From Arthrobacter sp. SLBN-122 (lineage in GTDB: Bacteria; Actinomycetota; Actinomycetes; Actinomycetales; Micrococcaceae): 64,000 bases of DNA. The DNA is taken from positions 3,658,001-3,722,000 of the forward strand of contig NZ_VFMS01000001.1 in NCBI RefSeq assembly GCF_006715165.1. Direction: 5' to 3'. The notes below the pieces were generated by a model that worked only from the letters and a program-made list of their open reading frames with translations, had not been told where the DNA came from and did no database searches. This document shows, piece after piece, positions 8,724-16,982 of the stretch. The translations under genes and the position numbers were made by a program. Position 1 is the stretch's first letter. Each line of letters opens with the position of its first letter.

Positions 8724-9507
8724 TGCGGACCTCCCGTCCCGGTCCCGGCGGCCCGGACTCCAGCATGCGCCGGACAAAGTCCACCGACCCTTCAAAGATA
8801 CGGTCGGCGTCATTATCAAGGGTGGCGACGTGGTAGCTGTTCTCAAGCCGGACCACTTCCAGGGGAGCGTTGGCCAGCCCGCGCCGCAGGACATCCATGC
8901 TGGCGTCGGACACCACGTGGTCCACAGTTGAGCGGTACACCTGGACAGGCGCTGTAACGCGGGGGAGGAGCCGGACGGTGTCCTTGAACATCTTGTTGAG
9001 CTCGTGGGCTGCGGCCACAGGGGTGCGGGCATACGCGCCCTCGTCCACCCCGGCTTTGAGGATGTCATTGCCAATGGACGGGGTGCTCCTCAGGACCAGC
9101 TTGAGGAGTCCGGCCAGCGATGCGCGGGGATCATCAATTACCAGGCCTGGATTAACCAGGAGCACCCCCGCGACGGGGCGGGTAGCGGCTAGGCGCAGGG
9201 CCAGCGCCCCGCCCATGCTCAGTCCTGCCGCGAAGACCTGGTCGCACTCGGCGTCCAGTTCCAGGAAAGCGTCGTCCAGGGCGCCGTGCCATTGCTGCCA
9301 GCGGGTCCGCGCAAGGTCCTGCCAGCTGGTCCCGTGGCCGGGCAACAGCGGCATCCGGACGGCGAATCCGGCCGCGGCGAATGCCATGGCCCAGGCGCGC
9401 AGGCCGTGGGGGCTTCCCGTGAAGCCATGGGAGAGGACAACGCCGGTGCGGGCCCCCTCGCCGCTGAAGGCGCTGCTGAAGGGGCTGTGGTCCGGGCCGG
9501 ACGTCAT
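8710..9507 (-). CDS. Alpha/beta hydrolase (carboxylesterase/MGL type), copy 1
   Basis: Serine hydrolase of 265 residues with the carboxylesterase/monoacylglycerol lipase fold. The catalytic triad is readable: nucleophile S97 in GLSMGG, D196 in RSTVDHVV, H226 in SYHVATLD; the oxyanion region is SHGFTGSP and the strand before it ends MPLLPGHGT. The start ATG overlaps the stop of the upstream paralogue (ATGA, 9504-9507), so both are co-translated, and the small membrane protein follows. It is a close paralogue of the next gene, suggesting a tandem duplication. The physiological ester is unknown; proximity to fadD- and plsC-like genes suggests lipid metabolism. Confidence 0.88.
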   Translation of the reverse strand: MTSGPDHSPFSSAFSGEGARTGVVLSHGFTGSPHGLRAWAMAFAAAGFAVRMPLLPGHGTSWQDLARTRWQQWHGALDDAFLELDAECDQVFAAGLSMGGALALRLAATRPVAGVLLVNPGLVIDDPRASLAGLLKLVLRSTPSIGNDILKAGVDEGAYARTPVAAAHELNKMFKDTVRLLPRVTAPVQVYRSTVDHVVSDASMDVLRRGLANAPLEVVRLENSYHVATLDNDADRIFEGSVDFVRRMLESGPPGPGREVRSEQA

Positions 9508-10292
9508 GTCGTCTCCAAGCTGCTGGTTCGGCGGGCGTGGGCGGCGACGAAATCTGCCGACCCGGCGAAAATTGCGGGCGCGTCAACGTCCAGAGTAGCC
9601 ACATGTCCGCTGCTGGCAAGGCCGATCACTTCCGCGAGGTTCCCGCCCAGCCCTCTGCGCAGCAGCGCCAGCGACGTAGGCGGAACAACGGCATCGGTGC
9701 GCGACTTGAAGACCTGCACGGGGGCGTCCACGCGGGGCAGTCCGCGCACTGCTGCTCCGAAGAGTTTCTTGAGCTCATGCACGGCAGCAAGCGGTGTCAG
9801 TGAATAGTCGCCGTCGTCGGTCGCTGGTGCCCCGGTCTGGTCCTCCTGGATCGGGACGGTGGTCCGCTGGAAGTACTTAAGGAGGCCGATGACCCGCACC
9901 CGCCGGTCATAAAAGCTCAGGCCCGGGTTGACCACGCTCACCCCTGCGACCGGGTGGCGGGACGCGGCCAGCAGTGCGATGGCACCGCCCATGGACAGGC
10001 CGGCGGTGAAGCAGGTGTCGGTCCGCCCTGCCAGCTCGAGGAATGACTCCTCGTAGCTGCGGTACCAGTCCTTCCAGCCGGTCCGGGCAAGCTGGCGCCA
10101 GTCCGTGCCGTGGCCGGGCAGGAGGGGGACGGACACGGCATACCCAAGCTCCGCCAGGTGCTGCGCCCACGGCATGATGCTCAGCGGGCTGCCGGTGAAT
10201 CCGTGGCAGATGGCCACTCCGGTGCGTGCATTGGCGCCGTGGCCTGGATAGCTGAAAGCGGCTGGACGGGACGGGGTGCTGCTTTCAGTCAT
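9504..10292 (-). CDS. Alpha/beta hydrolase (carboxylesterase/MGL type), copy 2
   Basis: Paralogue of the downstream hydrolase, 262 residues, with the same landmarks in the same order: CHGFTGSP oxyanion region, VPLLPGHGTDW, nucleophile S100 in GLSMGG, an Asp in FKSRTDAVV and a His in SGHVATLD. It is the first gene of a three-gene minus-strand unit (hydrolase 2, hydrolase 1, membrane protein) and is divergent from the plsC gene, with 111 bp between them. Start ATG at 10292 has only GGAG two bases upstream, too close for an ideal site, so initiation strength is uncertain. Confidence 0.88.
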   Translation of the reverse strand: MTESSTPSRPAAFSYPGHGANARTGVAICHGFTGSPLSIMPWAQHLAELGYAVSVPLLPGHGTDWRQLARTGWKDWYRSYEESFLELAGRTDTCFTAGLSMGGAIALLAASRHPVAGVSVVNPGLSFYDRRVRVIGLLKYFQRTTVPIQEDQTGAPATDDGDYSLTPLAAVHELKKLFGAAVRGLPRVDAPVQVFKSRTDAVVPPTSLALLRRGLGGNLAEVIGLASSGHVATLDVDAPAIFAGSADFVAAHARRTSSLETT

Positions 10293-10403
10293 GACTCCAT
10301 CGTGTCACTGTTCCAGCCAAATCTCACTAGAGTAGGGTTGCATTGAATCGCTGGCCAGGCCCGATGCAGGGCTTGGGGGCTGCCTTCCGGAGAGGTTCAC
10401 CAC

Positions 10404-11243
10404 GTGTTCTATTGGGTCATGAAAAGGATCTTCCTCGGTCCGGTGATCAAGCTGCTGTTCCGGCCGTGGGTCAAGGGCCTGGACAACATTCCGGCGCAGG
10501 GGGCCGCCATCATCGCCTCCAACCACCTGTCGTTTTCCGACTCAATCTTCATGCCGCTCATGGTGCGCCGGCCCGTGGTCTTCCTGGCAAAGTCGGAATA
10601 CTTCACGGGTACGGGAATCAAGGGCAGGCTGACGGCCGCGTTCTTCCGCCTCACCAACCAGCTGCCCATGGACCGGTCCGGAGGCGCTGCCTCCGCCGCA
10701 TCCCTGAACGCCGGCATGGAAGTCCTCAATGCAGGCGGCCTGCTGGGCATCTACCCCGAGGGCACCCGCAGCCCCGACGCGCGCTTGTACCGGGGCAAAG
10801 TGGGCGTGGCCAGGCTGGCCCTGGAGGCGGGTGTCCCGGTGATTCCGGTTGCCATGATCGGCACGGACAAGGTGCAGCCCATCGGCAAGCGGCTGCCCAA
10901 CATCCGCAGGATCGGGATGATTTTCGGTGAACCGCTGGACTTCAGCCAATACCGGGAGCAGGCGGAGGACAGGACAGTCCAGCGCCAGGTCACCGACGAC
11001 ATCATGACCCACCTGATGAAACTGTCCGGGCAGGAATACGTGGACGAATACGCCGCCGTGGTGAAGCTCCGGCTCGCCGGCAAGCATGGAGAACCCGTGG
11101 CCGTTGCCGAGCCTCTTGCCATCCCCGTGGCGTCCGAAGGCAGGTTTGTCCAGGACCCCGGGTCCGGCAGTCCGGCCGCCACGCGCTCCGGTGCCGGGGA
11201 CGGCGCCGTGGAGGACGACGCCGGCACGTCAGCGGCGGGCTAG
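10404..11243 (+). CDS. 1-acyl-sn-glycerol-3-phosphate acyltransferase (PlsC family)
   Basis: Membrane-associated acyltransferase that adds the second acyl chain in phosphatidic acid synthesis. Block I NHLSFSDS supplies the H41-x4-D46 catalytic pair; block III is EGTR (119-122) in IYPEGTRSPD; block IV VIPVAMIGTD follows. The last ~70 residues are a low-complexity alanine/glycine-rich tail. The GTG start at 10404 has GGAGAGG upstream. M. tuberculosis has a comparable acyltransferase (Rv2182c) a few genes from aroG, so the neighbourhood is conserved. A plus-strand TAGAGT at 10328-10333 could be the -10. Confidence 0.9.
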   Translation: MFYWVMKRIFLGPVIKLLFRPWVKGLDNIPAQGAAIIASNHLSFSDSIFMPLMVRRPVVFLAKSEYFTGTGIKGRLTAAFFRLTNQLPMDRSGGAASAASLNAGMEVLNAGGLLGIYPEGTRSPDARLYRGKVGVARLALEAGVPVIPVAMIGTDKVQPIGKRLPNIRRIGMIFGEPLDFSQYREQAEDRTVQRQVTDDIMTHLMKLSGQEYVDEYAAVVKLRLAGKHGEPVAVAEPLAIPVASEGRFVQDPGSGSPAATRSGAGDGAVEDDAGTSAAG

Positions 11244-11329
11244 CGGAACCTTCGGCAGGACGCGCCACGGTTGTGACGGCGACAGCGGGCAGCGTGACGG
11301 CCCTGTGCCCGGCGGTGCCGCCCTGCCGT

Positions 11330-11335
11330 TAGTCT
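11330..11335 (+). promoter_or_regulatory. -10 element of aroG, leaderless type
   Basis: TAGTCT ends six bases before the GTG start at 11342. No Shine-Dalgarno of useful spacing exists and no clear -35 was seen. Confidence 0.45.
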
Positions 11336-11341
11336 TAGAGG

Positions 11342-12733
11342 GTGACTGAGCTATCTGCAAAACCCGCCTTTTCGCTGTCCAGCACCGCCCAGAGCGGAGC
11401 CGCCAACTATCCCGGACTGGACCACTGGCGGGACCTTCCCATCTCCCAGCAGCCCAGCTGGCAGGACCGGGATGTTTTCGAGGCGTCGGTAAAGGAACTG
11501 TCCGCCCTCCCGCCGCTGGTGTTCGCCGGCGAAGTGGACGTGCTGCGTGAGCGCCTGGCTGCTGCTGCCCAGGGCAAGGCGTTCCTGCTGCAGGGCGGTG
11601 ACTGCGCTGAAACCTTCGAGGCCGCCACGGCTGACAAGATCAGCGCCCGGGTCAAGACCATCCTCCAGATGGCGGTGGTGCTCACCTACGGCGCAGCGAT
11701 GCCCGTCATCAAGATGGGCCGGATGGCGGGCCAGTTCGCCAAGCCCCGCTCCTCCAATGACGAAACCCGTAACGGGGTTACCCTGCCCGCCTACCGAGGC
11801 GACATCGTCAACGGCTACGACTTCACCCCCGAGTCACGCGGGCACGACGCATCCAGGATGCTGCGCGCCTACCACACCTCCGCCTCCACACTGAACCTGA
11901 TCCGGGCCTTCACGCAGGGTGGTTTTGCGGATCTGCGTTCCGTGCACCAGTGGAACAAGGGCTTCACCGAAAATCCTGCCCACGCCCGCTACGAGTCGCT
12001 GGCGCGGGACATCGACCGGGCCATCAAGTTCATGGCGTCCTGCGGCGCCGATTTCGAAGCACTCAAGCGGGTGGAGTTCTTCGCAAGCCACGAGGCCCTG
12101 CTGCTCGATTACGAACGCGCGCTGACCCGCATCGACTCCCGCACCGGCTTCCCCTACGACACCTCAGCGCACTTCCTCTGGATCGGGGAGCGCACCCGCG
12201 AGCTGGACCACGCCCACGTTGATTTCCTGTCACGGGTGCGCAACCCCATCGGCGTCAAGCTCGGGCCGTCCACCACCGGTGATGACGCCCTCCGCCTCAT
12301 CGACAAGCTGGACCCGGAGCGCGAACCCGGCCGGCTTACCTTCATCACCCGCATGGGTGCCGGAAACATCCGCGAAAAGCTGCCGGCCGTCGTCGAAAAG
12401 GTCACCGCTTCCGGCGCCCAGGTCCTCTGGGTCACGGACCCCATGCACGGCAACACCGTCACGTCGCCCAACGGTTACAAGACGCGCAATTTCGACGACG
12501 TCATTGACGAGGTGCGCGGCTTCTTCGAGGTGCACCACGGGCTGGGGACCGTGCCGGGCGGCCTGCACGTCGAGATGACCGGTGACGACGTCGCCGAGTG
12601 CCTGGGCGGCGCGGACCCGATCGACCAGGAGGCCTTCCTGGACCGCTACGAGTCGGTCTGCGATCCCCGCCTGAACCACATGCAGTCGCTTGAGATGGCG
12701 TTCCTGGTGGCCGGCGCCCTCGCCAAGCACTAG
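11342..12733 (+). CDS. aroG: Class II DAHP synthase (3-deoxy-7-phosphoheptulonate synthase)
   Basis: First enzyme of the shikimate pathway, condensing phosphoenolpyruvate and erythrose 4-phosphate to DAHP. The 463-residue length and sequence are of the class II (plant/actinobacterial) type: LQGGDCAETF (metal-binding Cys), KMGRMAGQFAKPRS, LPAYRGDIVN, the MGAGNIREKLP block, and WVTDPMHGNT. The start is GTG 11342, giving MTELSAKPAFSL. It ends before a strong hairpin shared with the convergent kinase gene. In mycobacteria aroG is also close to pknL, an ancient linkage. Confidence 0.96.
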   Translation: MTELSAKPAFSLSSTAQSGAANYPGLDHWRDLPISQQPSWQDRDVFEASVKELSALPPLVFAGEVDVLRERLAAAAQGKAFLLQGGDCAETFEAATADKISARVKTILQMAVVLTYGAAMPVIKMGRMAGQFAKPRSSNDETRNGVTLPAYRGDIVNGYDFTPESRGHDASRMLRAYHTSASTLNLIRAFTQGGFADLRSVHQWNKGFTENPAHARYESLARDIDRAIKFMASCGADFEALKRVEFFASHEALLLDYERALTRIDSRTGFPYDTSAHFLWIGERTRELDHAHVDFLSRVRNPIGVKLGPSTTGDDALRLIDKLDPEREPGRLTFITRMGAGNIREKLPAVVEKVTASGAQVLWVTDPMHGNTVTSPNGYKTRNFDDVIDEVRGFFEVHHGLGTVPGGLHVEMTGDDVAECLGGADPIDQEAFLDRYESVCDPRLNHMQSLEMAFLVAGALAKH

Positions 12734-12756
12734 GACCTGAGCAACCACCAGGAATA

Positions 12757-12787
12757 GGGTGGGCCGGCGGCGCCGGCCCACCCTCTT
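12757..12787. terminator. Bidirectional terminator between aroG and the kinase gene
   Basis: A 12-bp perfect stem (GGGTGGGCCGGC at 12757-12768 with GCCGGCCCACCC at 12772-12783, loop of three) is followed by TCTTC. It stands between the two convergent stop codons. Confidence 0.7.
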
Positions 12788-12800
12788 CGCGTTAAGCGGG

Positions 12801-14891
12801 TTACACCACCGTGATGGTGATGACGGAGCCTTCCGGAACTTCTTTGTTCACCGGTGACTGGTCCCGGACCGTGCCGAAGAAGCCGCCCAGGATGTTGTTC
12901 ACGCGGACCTCGAAGCCCAGGGCTTCCAGTGCCTTGCGGGCGTCGGCTGCCTGCTTGCCGATGTAGCTTGGCACCGCCACCATCTTGGGGCCCTTGGAAA
13001 TGGTCAGGGTGACAGTGCCGCCACGGGTCAGGGTTCCGTTGGCAGGGGACTGGCTAACGACGGCCCCCGCCGGGATCTTGCGGTCGAATACTTTGTCCGG
13101 GGCGACTTCTGCCGTAAGCCCTGCTGCCTTGACCGCGGCCACGGCGTCATCCGCGGACTTCCCGACCACAGAGGGGACCGGGATGGGCTGTGGGCCCTTG
13201 GAAACGACAATCGCCACGGGCGTGCCGTGCCGGGCAGGGGTGCCGGCAGCAGGTTCCTGCGACAGCACGGTGCCCGCTGCTGCCTTCTCGTCGAACTGTT
13301 CCGTGACAGTGCCCAATGCCATCTGGTCGGCGTTAAGGGAGTTCTTTGCCTCTGCCAGTGTTCCACCGGTGAGTTTGGGCAAGGGGAAGAGCTGCGGACC
13401 CTTTGAAACCAGCAGGGAGACGGGCTGGAACTTCCGGATTTCCGTCCCGGCAGCGGGATCCGTGCCTACCACCAGTCCTGTGGGCACCTGGTCGTCGAAA
13501 ACGTCGCTCGTGGTGGACCGGAAGCCCACCCCTCCCAGCAACTGCTGGGCCTGCGCCACCGTCTTGTTGGCCACAGCCGGTATGGCGGCAGCAGCCCCCG
13601 GGCCCATTCCGAAGAACCATCCGGCACCCGTGGCCAGGAGTGCAGCGATGATGAGGACCAGGACCCACAGGACACCACGGCGGCGGGGATTTCCTTCATG
13701 CAGCGTACGCGCCGGCGTGGCGGCGGCCAGGGCACGAAGCTTCTCGCCTTCCTTGTCCGCCCGGCGCTGGGCCCGTTTGCCCAGCCGCGGCGGCGGGGGA
13801 GACCATGCGCTGTCGGCATCGTCGTCGTCGGGCAATGCCAGCCCCGGACGCTGCCGGTAGTCTGCCTGGGCGGCAGGGCCTGCCGCTCCCGGCCGGACCG
13901 GTGCCTCCGGCCGCCGTCCGGGCGGGTAGGCAGGCGCGGGCCGGGAAGGAGGCATCAGAGTCGTGGGGTTGTTGCCGCGGGCCAGGACCTCTGTTTGGTG
14001 CTGGGAAGCGGCGGCAGTGGCGGCAGGAGGCTGCAGGTCCAGTTCGGCATCAGTGAGGTTGGTCCGGATGTGGCGCAGTTCCTGCAGCAGCGCGCTGCCG
14101 TCCACCGGGCGTTTCTCCGGATCATTGGCAGTACACCACTGCACCAGTTCGTCCACTTCCCCGGCGAGCCCAGGCACCAGGGCCGATGGCGGGCCCACCG
14201 TTCCGTTGACGTGCTGGTAGGCCACCTGGATGGGCACTTCACCCTCGAACGGCTGCCTGCCGGTCAACATCTCGTACAGCATGATGCCCACGGAATAGAC
14301 GTCGCTGCGCGCATCCGCCGGCTTCCCAAGCACCAGTTCCGGCGAGATATAGGCAACGGTTCCGATCAGTGCCCCCGTGCTGGTTGAGCTGGTGACGGCA
14401 CGCGCCAGGCCAAAGTCACCAATCTTAATTCTGCCGTCATCGGCGATCAGGACGTTTTCGGGCTTCACATCACGGTGGATGAAACCCGCGGCGTGTGCTG
14501 CACCCAGCCCCTCCACCACGGGATCGACCAGCGCCAGCGCCAGCCGGGGCGGCAGGGCACCCCTGTCCCTGATGACGTCCCTTAGCGTGTGGCCCTTGAT
14601 GTACTCCATGACGAGGTAGGCGGTGGTGCCGTCGTTGCCCTGGTCCAGGACACCCACCACGTGCGGATGGGACAACCGGGCGGCAGCCTTCGCCTCCCGG
14701 CCCAGCCGGTCCAGGAAGTTTTCGTCCGCAGCGAGGTGGGGGTGCAACACCTTCAGCGCCACTTCGCGGTCCAGCCGCTGGTCTACGGCCAGGTAGACAG
14801 TGGACATTCCGCCGCGGGCAAGCCTGGAGGTGACTGCATAGCGGTTGTCCACCAGCGTCCCTGCAACTGGGTCTGACACGTGTTCCTGCAC
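12801..14891 (-). CDS. pknL: PASTA-domain Ser/Thr protein kinase (PknL-like)
   Basis: Transmembrane Hanks-type kinase of 696 residues. The kinase domain (~17-275) has the glycine loop LARGGMSTVYLA, K47 in VALKVL, catalytic D141 in HRDVKPEN, DFG 159-161 and the activation segment SPELV. A proline-rich, disordered linker (~285-400) precedes one membrane helix (~406-427). Four consecutive PASTA repeats follow, each closing with SKGP or the terminal ITITVV; these bind muropeptides or lipid II in related kinases. M. tuberculosis PknL, encoded near aroG and Rv2175c as here, is much shorter and lacks PASTA domains, so this kinase may combine roles. GTG 14891 follows a TAGGAT -10 and is probably leaderless. 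Confidence 0.92.
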   Translation of the reverse strand: MQEHVSDPVAGTLVDNRYAVTSRLARGGMSTVYLAVDQRLDREVALKVLHPHLAADENFLDRLGREAKAAARLSHPHVVGVLDQGNDGTTAYLVMEYIKGHTLRDVIRDRGALPPRLALALVDPVVEGLGAAHAAGFIHRDVKPENVLIADDGRIKIGDFGLARAVTSSTSTGALIGTVAYISPELVLGKPADARSDVYSVGIMLYEMLTGRQPFEGEVPIQVAYQHVNGTVGPPSALVPGLAGEVDELVQWCTANDPEKRPVDGSALLQELRHIRTNLTDAELDLQPPAATAAASQHQTEVLARGNNPTTLMPPSRPAPAYPPGRRPEAPVRPGAAGPAAQADYRQRPGLALPDDDDADSAWSPPPPRLGKRAQRRADKEGEKLRALAAATPARTLHEGNPRRRGVLWVLVLIIAALLATGAGWFFGMGPGAAAAIPAVANKTVAQAQQLLGGVGFRSTTSDVFDDQVPTGLVVGTDPAAGTEIRKFQPVSLLVSKGPQLFPLPKLTGGTLAEAKNSLNADQMALGTVTEQFDEKAAAGTVLSQEPAAGTPARHGTPVAIVVSKGPQPIPVPSVVGKSADDAVAAVKAAGLTAEVAPDKVFDRKIPAGAVVSQSPANGTLTRGGTVTLTISKGPKMVAVPSYIGKQAADARKALEALGFEVRVNNILGGFFGTVRDQSPVNKEVPEGSVITITVV

Positions 14892-14897
14892 CTTACG

Positions 14898-14903
14898 ATC
14901 CTA
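14898..14903 (-). promoter_or_regulatory. -10 element of the pknL-like gene, leaderless type
   Basis: On the minus strand TAGGAT lies six bases before the GTG at 14891, with no Shine-Dalgarno. It is just downstream of the terminator of the LysM gene, so the kinase has its own promoter. Confidence 0.55.
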
Positions 14904-14931
14904 ATCCCGCAGCAAAACGGCGTCCGACACG

Positions 14932-14965
14932 AAAACGGGTCCGAACCGGTAACGGTTCGGACCCG
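14932..14965 (-). terminator. Terminator of the LysM/SLT gene
   Basis: A 13-bp perfect stem (arms 14936-14948 and 14953-14965, four-base loop) followed on the minus strand by TTTTC, 28 bases after the stop codon of the LysM gene. Confidence 0.85.
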
Positions 14966-14992
14966 CGCTCAGGAACCGGCCAGTGGCCAGGT

Positions 14993-16369
14993 TCAGCTGA
15001 AGTTCTTCTGGTGTGCCTTGATGGCGGCGAGGTAGGCCTTGGTGTCGTCGTACATGCCGTACTTGCTCACTGAGTACTGGCCCTGGTAGTAACCCGCAAT
15101 AGCGGTGTCCTGGTCCTTGCTGGTTGCCAGCAGCTGCCGGATGATGGCGACGCCGGCCGTGGCGTTGTCGTACGGGTCCAGGAGGTTCAGCTTCCGTCCC
15201 ACCAGGTCCGACGCCCACTGCCCGGAACTCGGGATGACCTGCATGGTGCCGATGGCGTTGGCCGGTGACACGGCACGCTGGTTGAAACCCGACTCCTGGA
15301 AGGCGAAGGCAAGGGCCAGGGAAGGATCCACCCCCATCCGGCGTGCGGTGTCCGTCACGATGTTCTTCATTTCCTCCCGGGAGGGAACGGGCGAGGCATT
15401 CAGCAGTGCCTTGTTTTCATTCGCCGAGCTGACCACGGCGGCCGGGTAGCTGAAACCCAGGAAGGAGCTCGGGACCAGGGGAGCGGCGGGAGCCTGCGGC
15501 GCGGCAGGAGCCGGCTGGGCGGACGCGCCCGGAATCACCAGCTTGCTGCCGGGGTAGATGATGCTGGTCATGCCCAGCTTGTTCGCGGAGAGCAGGTCCG
15601 CGAGCTTCACGCCGTTCCGGGAAGCAATCGCCGAGAGCGTGTCGCCGGCTTTGATCGTGTAGGAACCCGTTGCCGGTGCTGAGGTGGCTGCGAGCGGCGC
15701 CGGCGCGGCGGGGGCGGGGGCTGCGGGGGCAGGGGCAGGGTCGCCGCCCCCCACCTTGATCTTCTGCCCCGGGTAGATGATGGAGCGCATGGAGAGGTTG
15801 TTCCAGGCGAAGACGTCGGACAGGGCCACGTTGTGCTTTGCAGCGATGGCACCCAGGGTGTCGCCCGGTTTCACCGTGTAGGTTGCCCCGCCTGCTGGGG
15901 AAGGAGCTGCCGGGGCAGCCGCCGGGGCAGGAGCGGGCGCAGGGGCAGCCGGGGCCGAGCCGGACAGCTTGAGTTTCTGGCCGGGGTAAATGATGGTGTT
16001 CGCCTGGAGGTTGTTCAGCTTAAGGATTTCCCCGGTTTCGAGGCCGAAGCGGCCGGCGATGGCGCTGACCGTGTCGCCGCGGACAATCGTGTACTCCGCG
16101 GGAGCCGCCGGCTGCGCGGGCTGGAAGGCCGCCGGAATGGTGGTGGAGACAACAGCAGCGGGGATCACTGCTCCCGCCGCCTTTGCTGCAGCCTGGGCCT
16201 TCATTGCTGCTGCAAGGCTGCTGGGGATGTTCCGGGCCGGCTGCTGTGCGGCGGCAGGCTGGGCAAGGGCCAATGATGACAATACGACCGCTGGCAGTGC
16301 CGCAGTGGTGGCGGCAATCATGGGCAGACTCGGCTTGGGGGGCTGCTTGGGCGAGCGGGACGTCGTCAT
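14993..16369 (-). CDS. Secreted LysM x3 lytic transglycosylase
   Basis: Exported wall hydrolase of 458 residues. A signal peptide (~1-41, hydrophobic core AALPAVVLSSLALA, cleavage near AAA/QQ) is followed by three LysM peptidoglycan-binding repeats (~92-135, ~163-206, ~236-279), each with a GDT-x-xAIA start and IIYPG, separated by Ala/Pro linkers. The C-terminal SLT domain (~335-455) has E359 in FQESGF, AIGTMQVIP and AGYYQGQ. I chose ATG 16369 rather than the in-frame TTG at 16390 because it follows AGGA at a fair distance and begins a normal signal peptide. The gene sits upstream of the PASTA kinase, suggesting a shared role in wall remodelling. Confidence 0.9.
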   Translation of the reverse strand: MTTSRSPKQPPKPSLPMIAATTAALPAVVLSSLALAQPAAAQQPARNIPSSLAAAMKAQAAAKAAGAVIPAAVVSTTIPAAFQPAQPAAPAEYTIVRGDTVSAIAGRFGLETGEILKLNNLQANTIIYPGQKLKLSGSAPAAPAPAPAPAAAPAAPSPAGGATYTVKPGDTLGAIAAKHNVALSDVFAWNNLSMRSIIYPGQKIKVGGGDPAPAPAAPAPAAPAPLAATSAPATGSYTIKAGDTLSAIASRNGVKLADLLSANKLGMTSIIYPGSKLVIPGASAQPAPAAPQAPAAPLVPSSFLGFSYPAAVVSSANENKALLNASPVPSREEMKNIVTDTARRMGVDPSLALAFAFQESGFNQRAVSPANAIGTMQVIPSSGQWASDLVGRKLNLLDPYDNATAGVAIIRQLLATSKDQDTAIAGYYQGQYSVSKYGMYDDTKAYLAAIKAHQKNFS

Positions 16370-16433
16370 CGGAAGGAATCCTCTTCTCAACTGCGGGGTG
16401 CGGACGCGGGCGGGGATGCCGCTGTCAATCTTG

Positions 16434-16466
16434 ATACTACTGTGACTTAAGTTATTACTGTTACAA
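16434..16466 (-). promoter_or_regulatory. Promoter region of the LysM/SLT gene
   Basis: Minus-strand TAGTAT (16434-16439) is a plausible -10, leaving a leader of about 60 bases. Just upstream, TGTAACAGTAATAAC (16451-16465, minus) holds two imperfect direct copies of GTAAYA. This AT-rich island stands out in the high-GC window. Repeats of this sort resemble the GTnAC-rich sites of MtrA-type regulators of wall hydrolases, but the match is only suggestive. Confidence 0.35.
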
Positions 16467-16619
16467 GTGTGATGAATGTGAATCTCTCACAAATTTCGGA
16501 TTAGCACAAGAATTTTCGGATTCCGCGTAAGGCCGTCTTTATGGGAGTGTCCGCAGGCCAGGGGCGGAATGAATTGCCCCGACTAGGCGCGGGGGTGCGC
16601 CGCGTGGCAACCTTGATCC

Positions 16620-16973
16620 GTGAATAATGTAGAAAACCTGGTGGGCGAGTGGTTGCCGCTGCCCGACGTAGCCCGTTTATTGGATGTTTCCGTCACCAAG
16701 GTCCACAGCCTGATCGATGAACACGCCCTCGCGGCATTGCGCGTTGGGGAACGGAAGATCCGGTCGGTTCCCGCGGAATTCATCCAGGACGGCCAGGTAG
16801 TGGACAGCCTCAAGGGGACCATCGTGGTGCTGGCAGATGCCGGCTATTCGGACGAAGACCTTATCGTGTGGCTTTTTACCGCCGACGAGTCACTGCGCGG
16901 CCGCCCTATTGATGCCCTCCGGGAAGGCCGCAAGACCGAAATCCGGCGCAGGGCCCAGACCTTGGCCTGGTAA
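16620..16973 (+). CDS. Rv2175c-family winged-helix DNA-binding protein
   Basis: Protein of 117 residues. The N-terminal half is a MerR/excisionase-like helix-turn-helix (WLPLPDVARLLDVSVTKVHS) with a wing-like segment ending SVPAEFI; the C-terminal half contains GYSDEDLIVWLFTADESL, a segment I recognise from the Rv2175c family. In M. tuberculosis Rv2175c is a DNA-binding substrate of PknL. The linkage to a PknL-like kinase is kept here, with the LysM gene between. The known Rv2175c phosphothreonine lies in an N-terminal tail; with the GTG start at 16620 this protein has no Thr before its HTH. No Shine-Dalgarno is visible. It converges with the polyprenyl synthase gene 9 bp away. Confidence 0.8.
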   Translation: MNNVENLVGEWLPLPDVARLLDVSVTKVHSLIDEHALAALRVGERKIRSVPAEFIQDGQVVDSLKGTIVVLADAGYSDEDLIVWLFTADESLRGRPIDALREGRKTEIRRRAQTLAW

Positions 16974-16982
16974 CCGCCGGTT

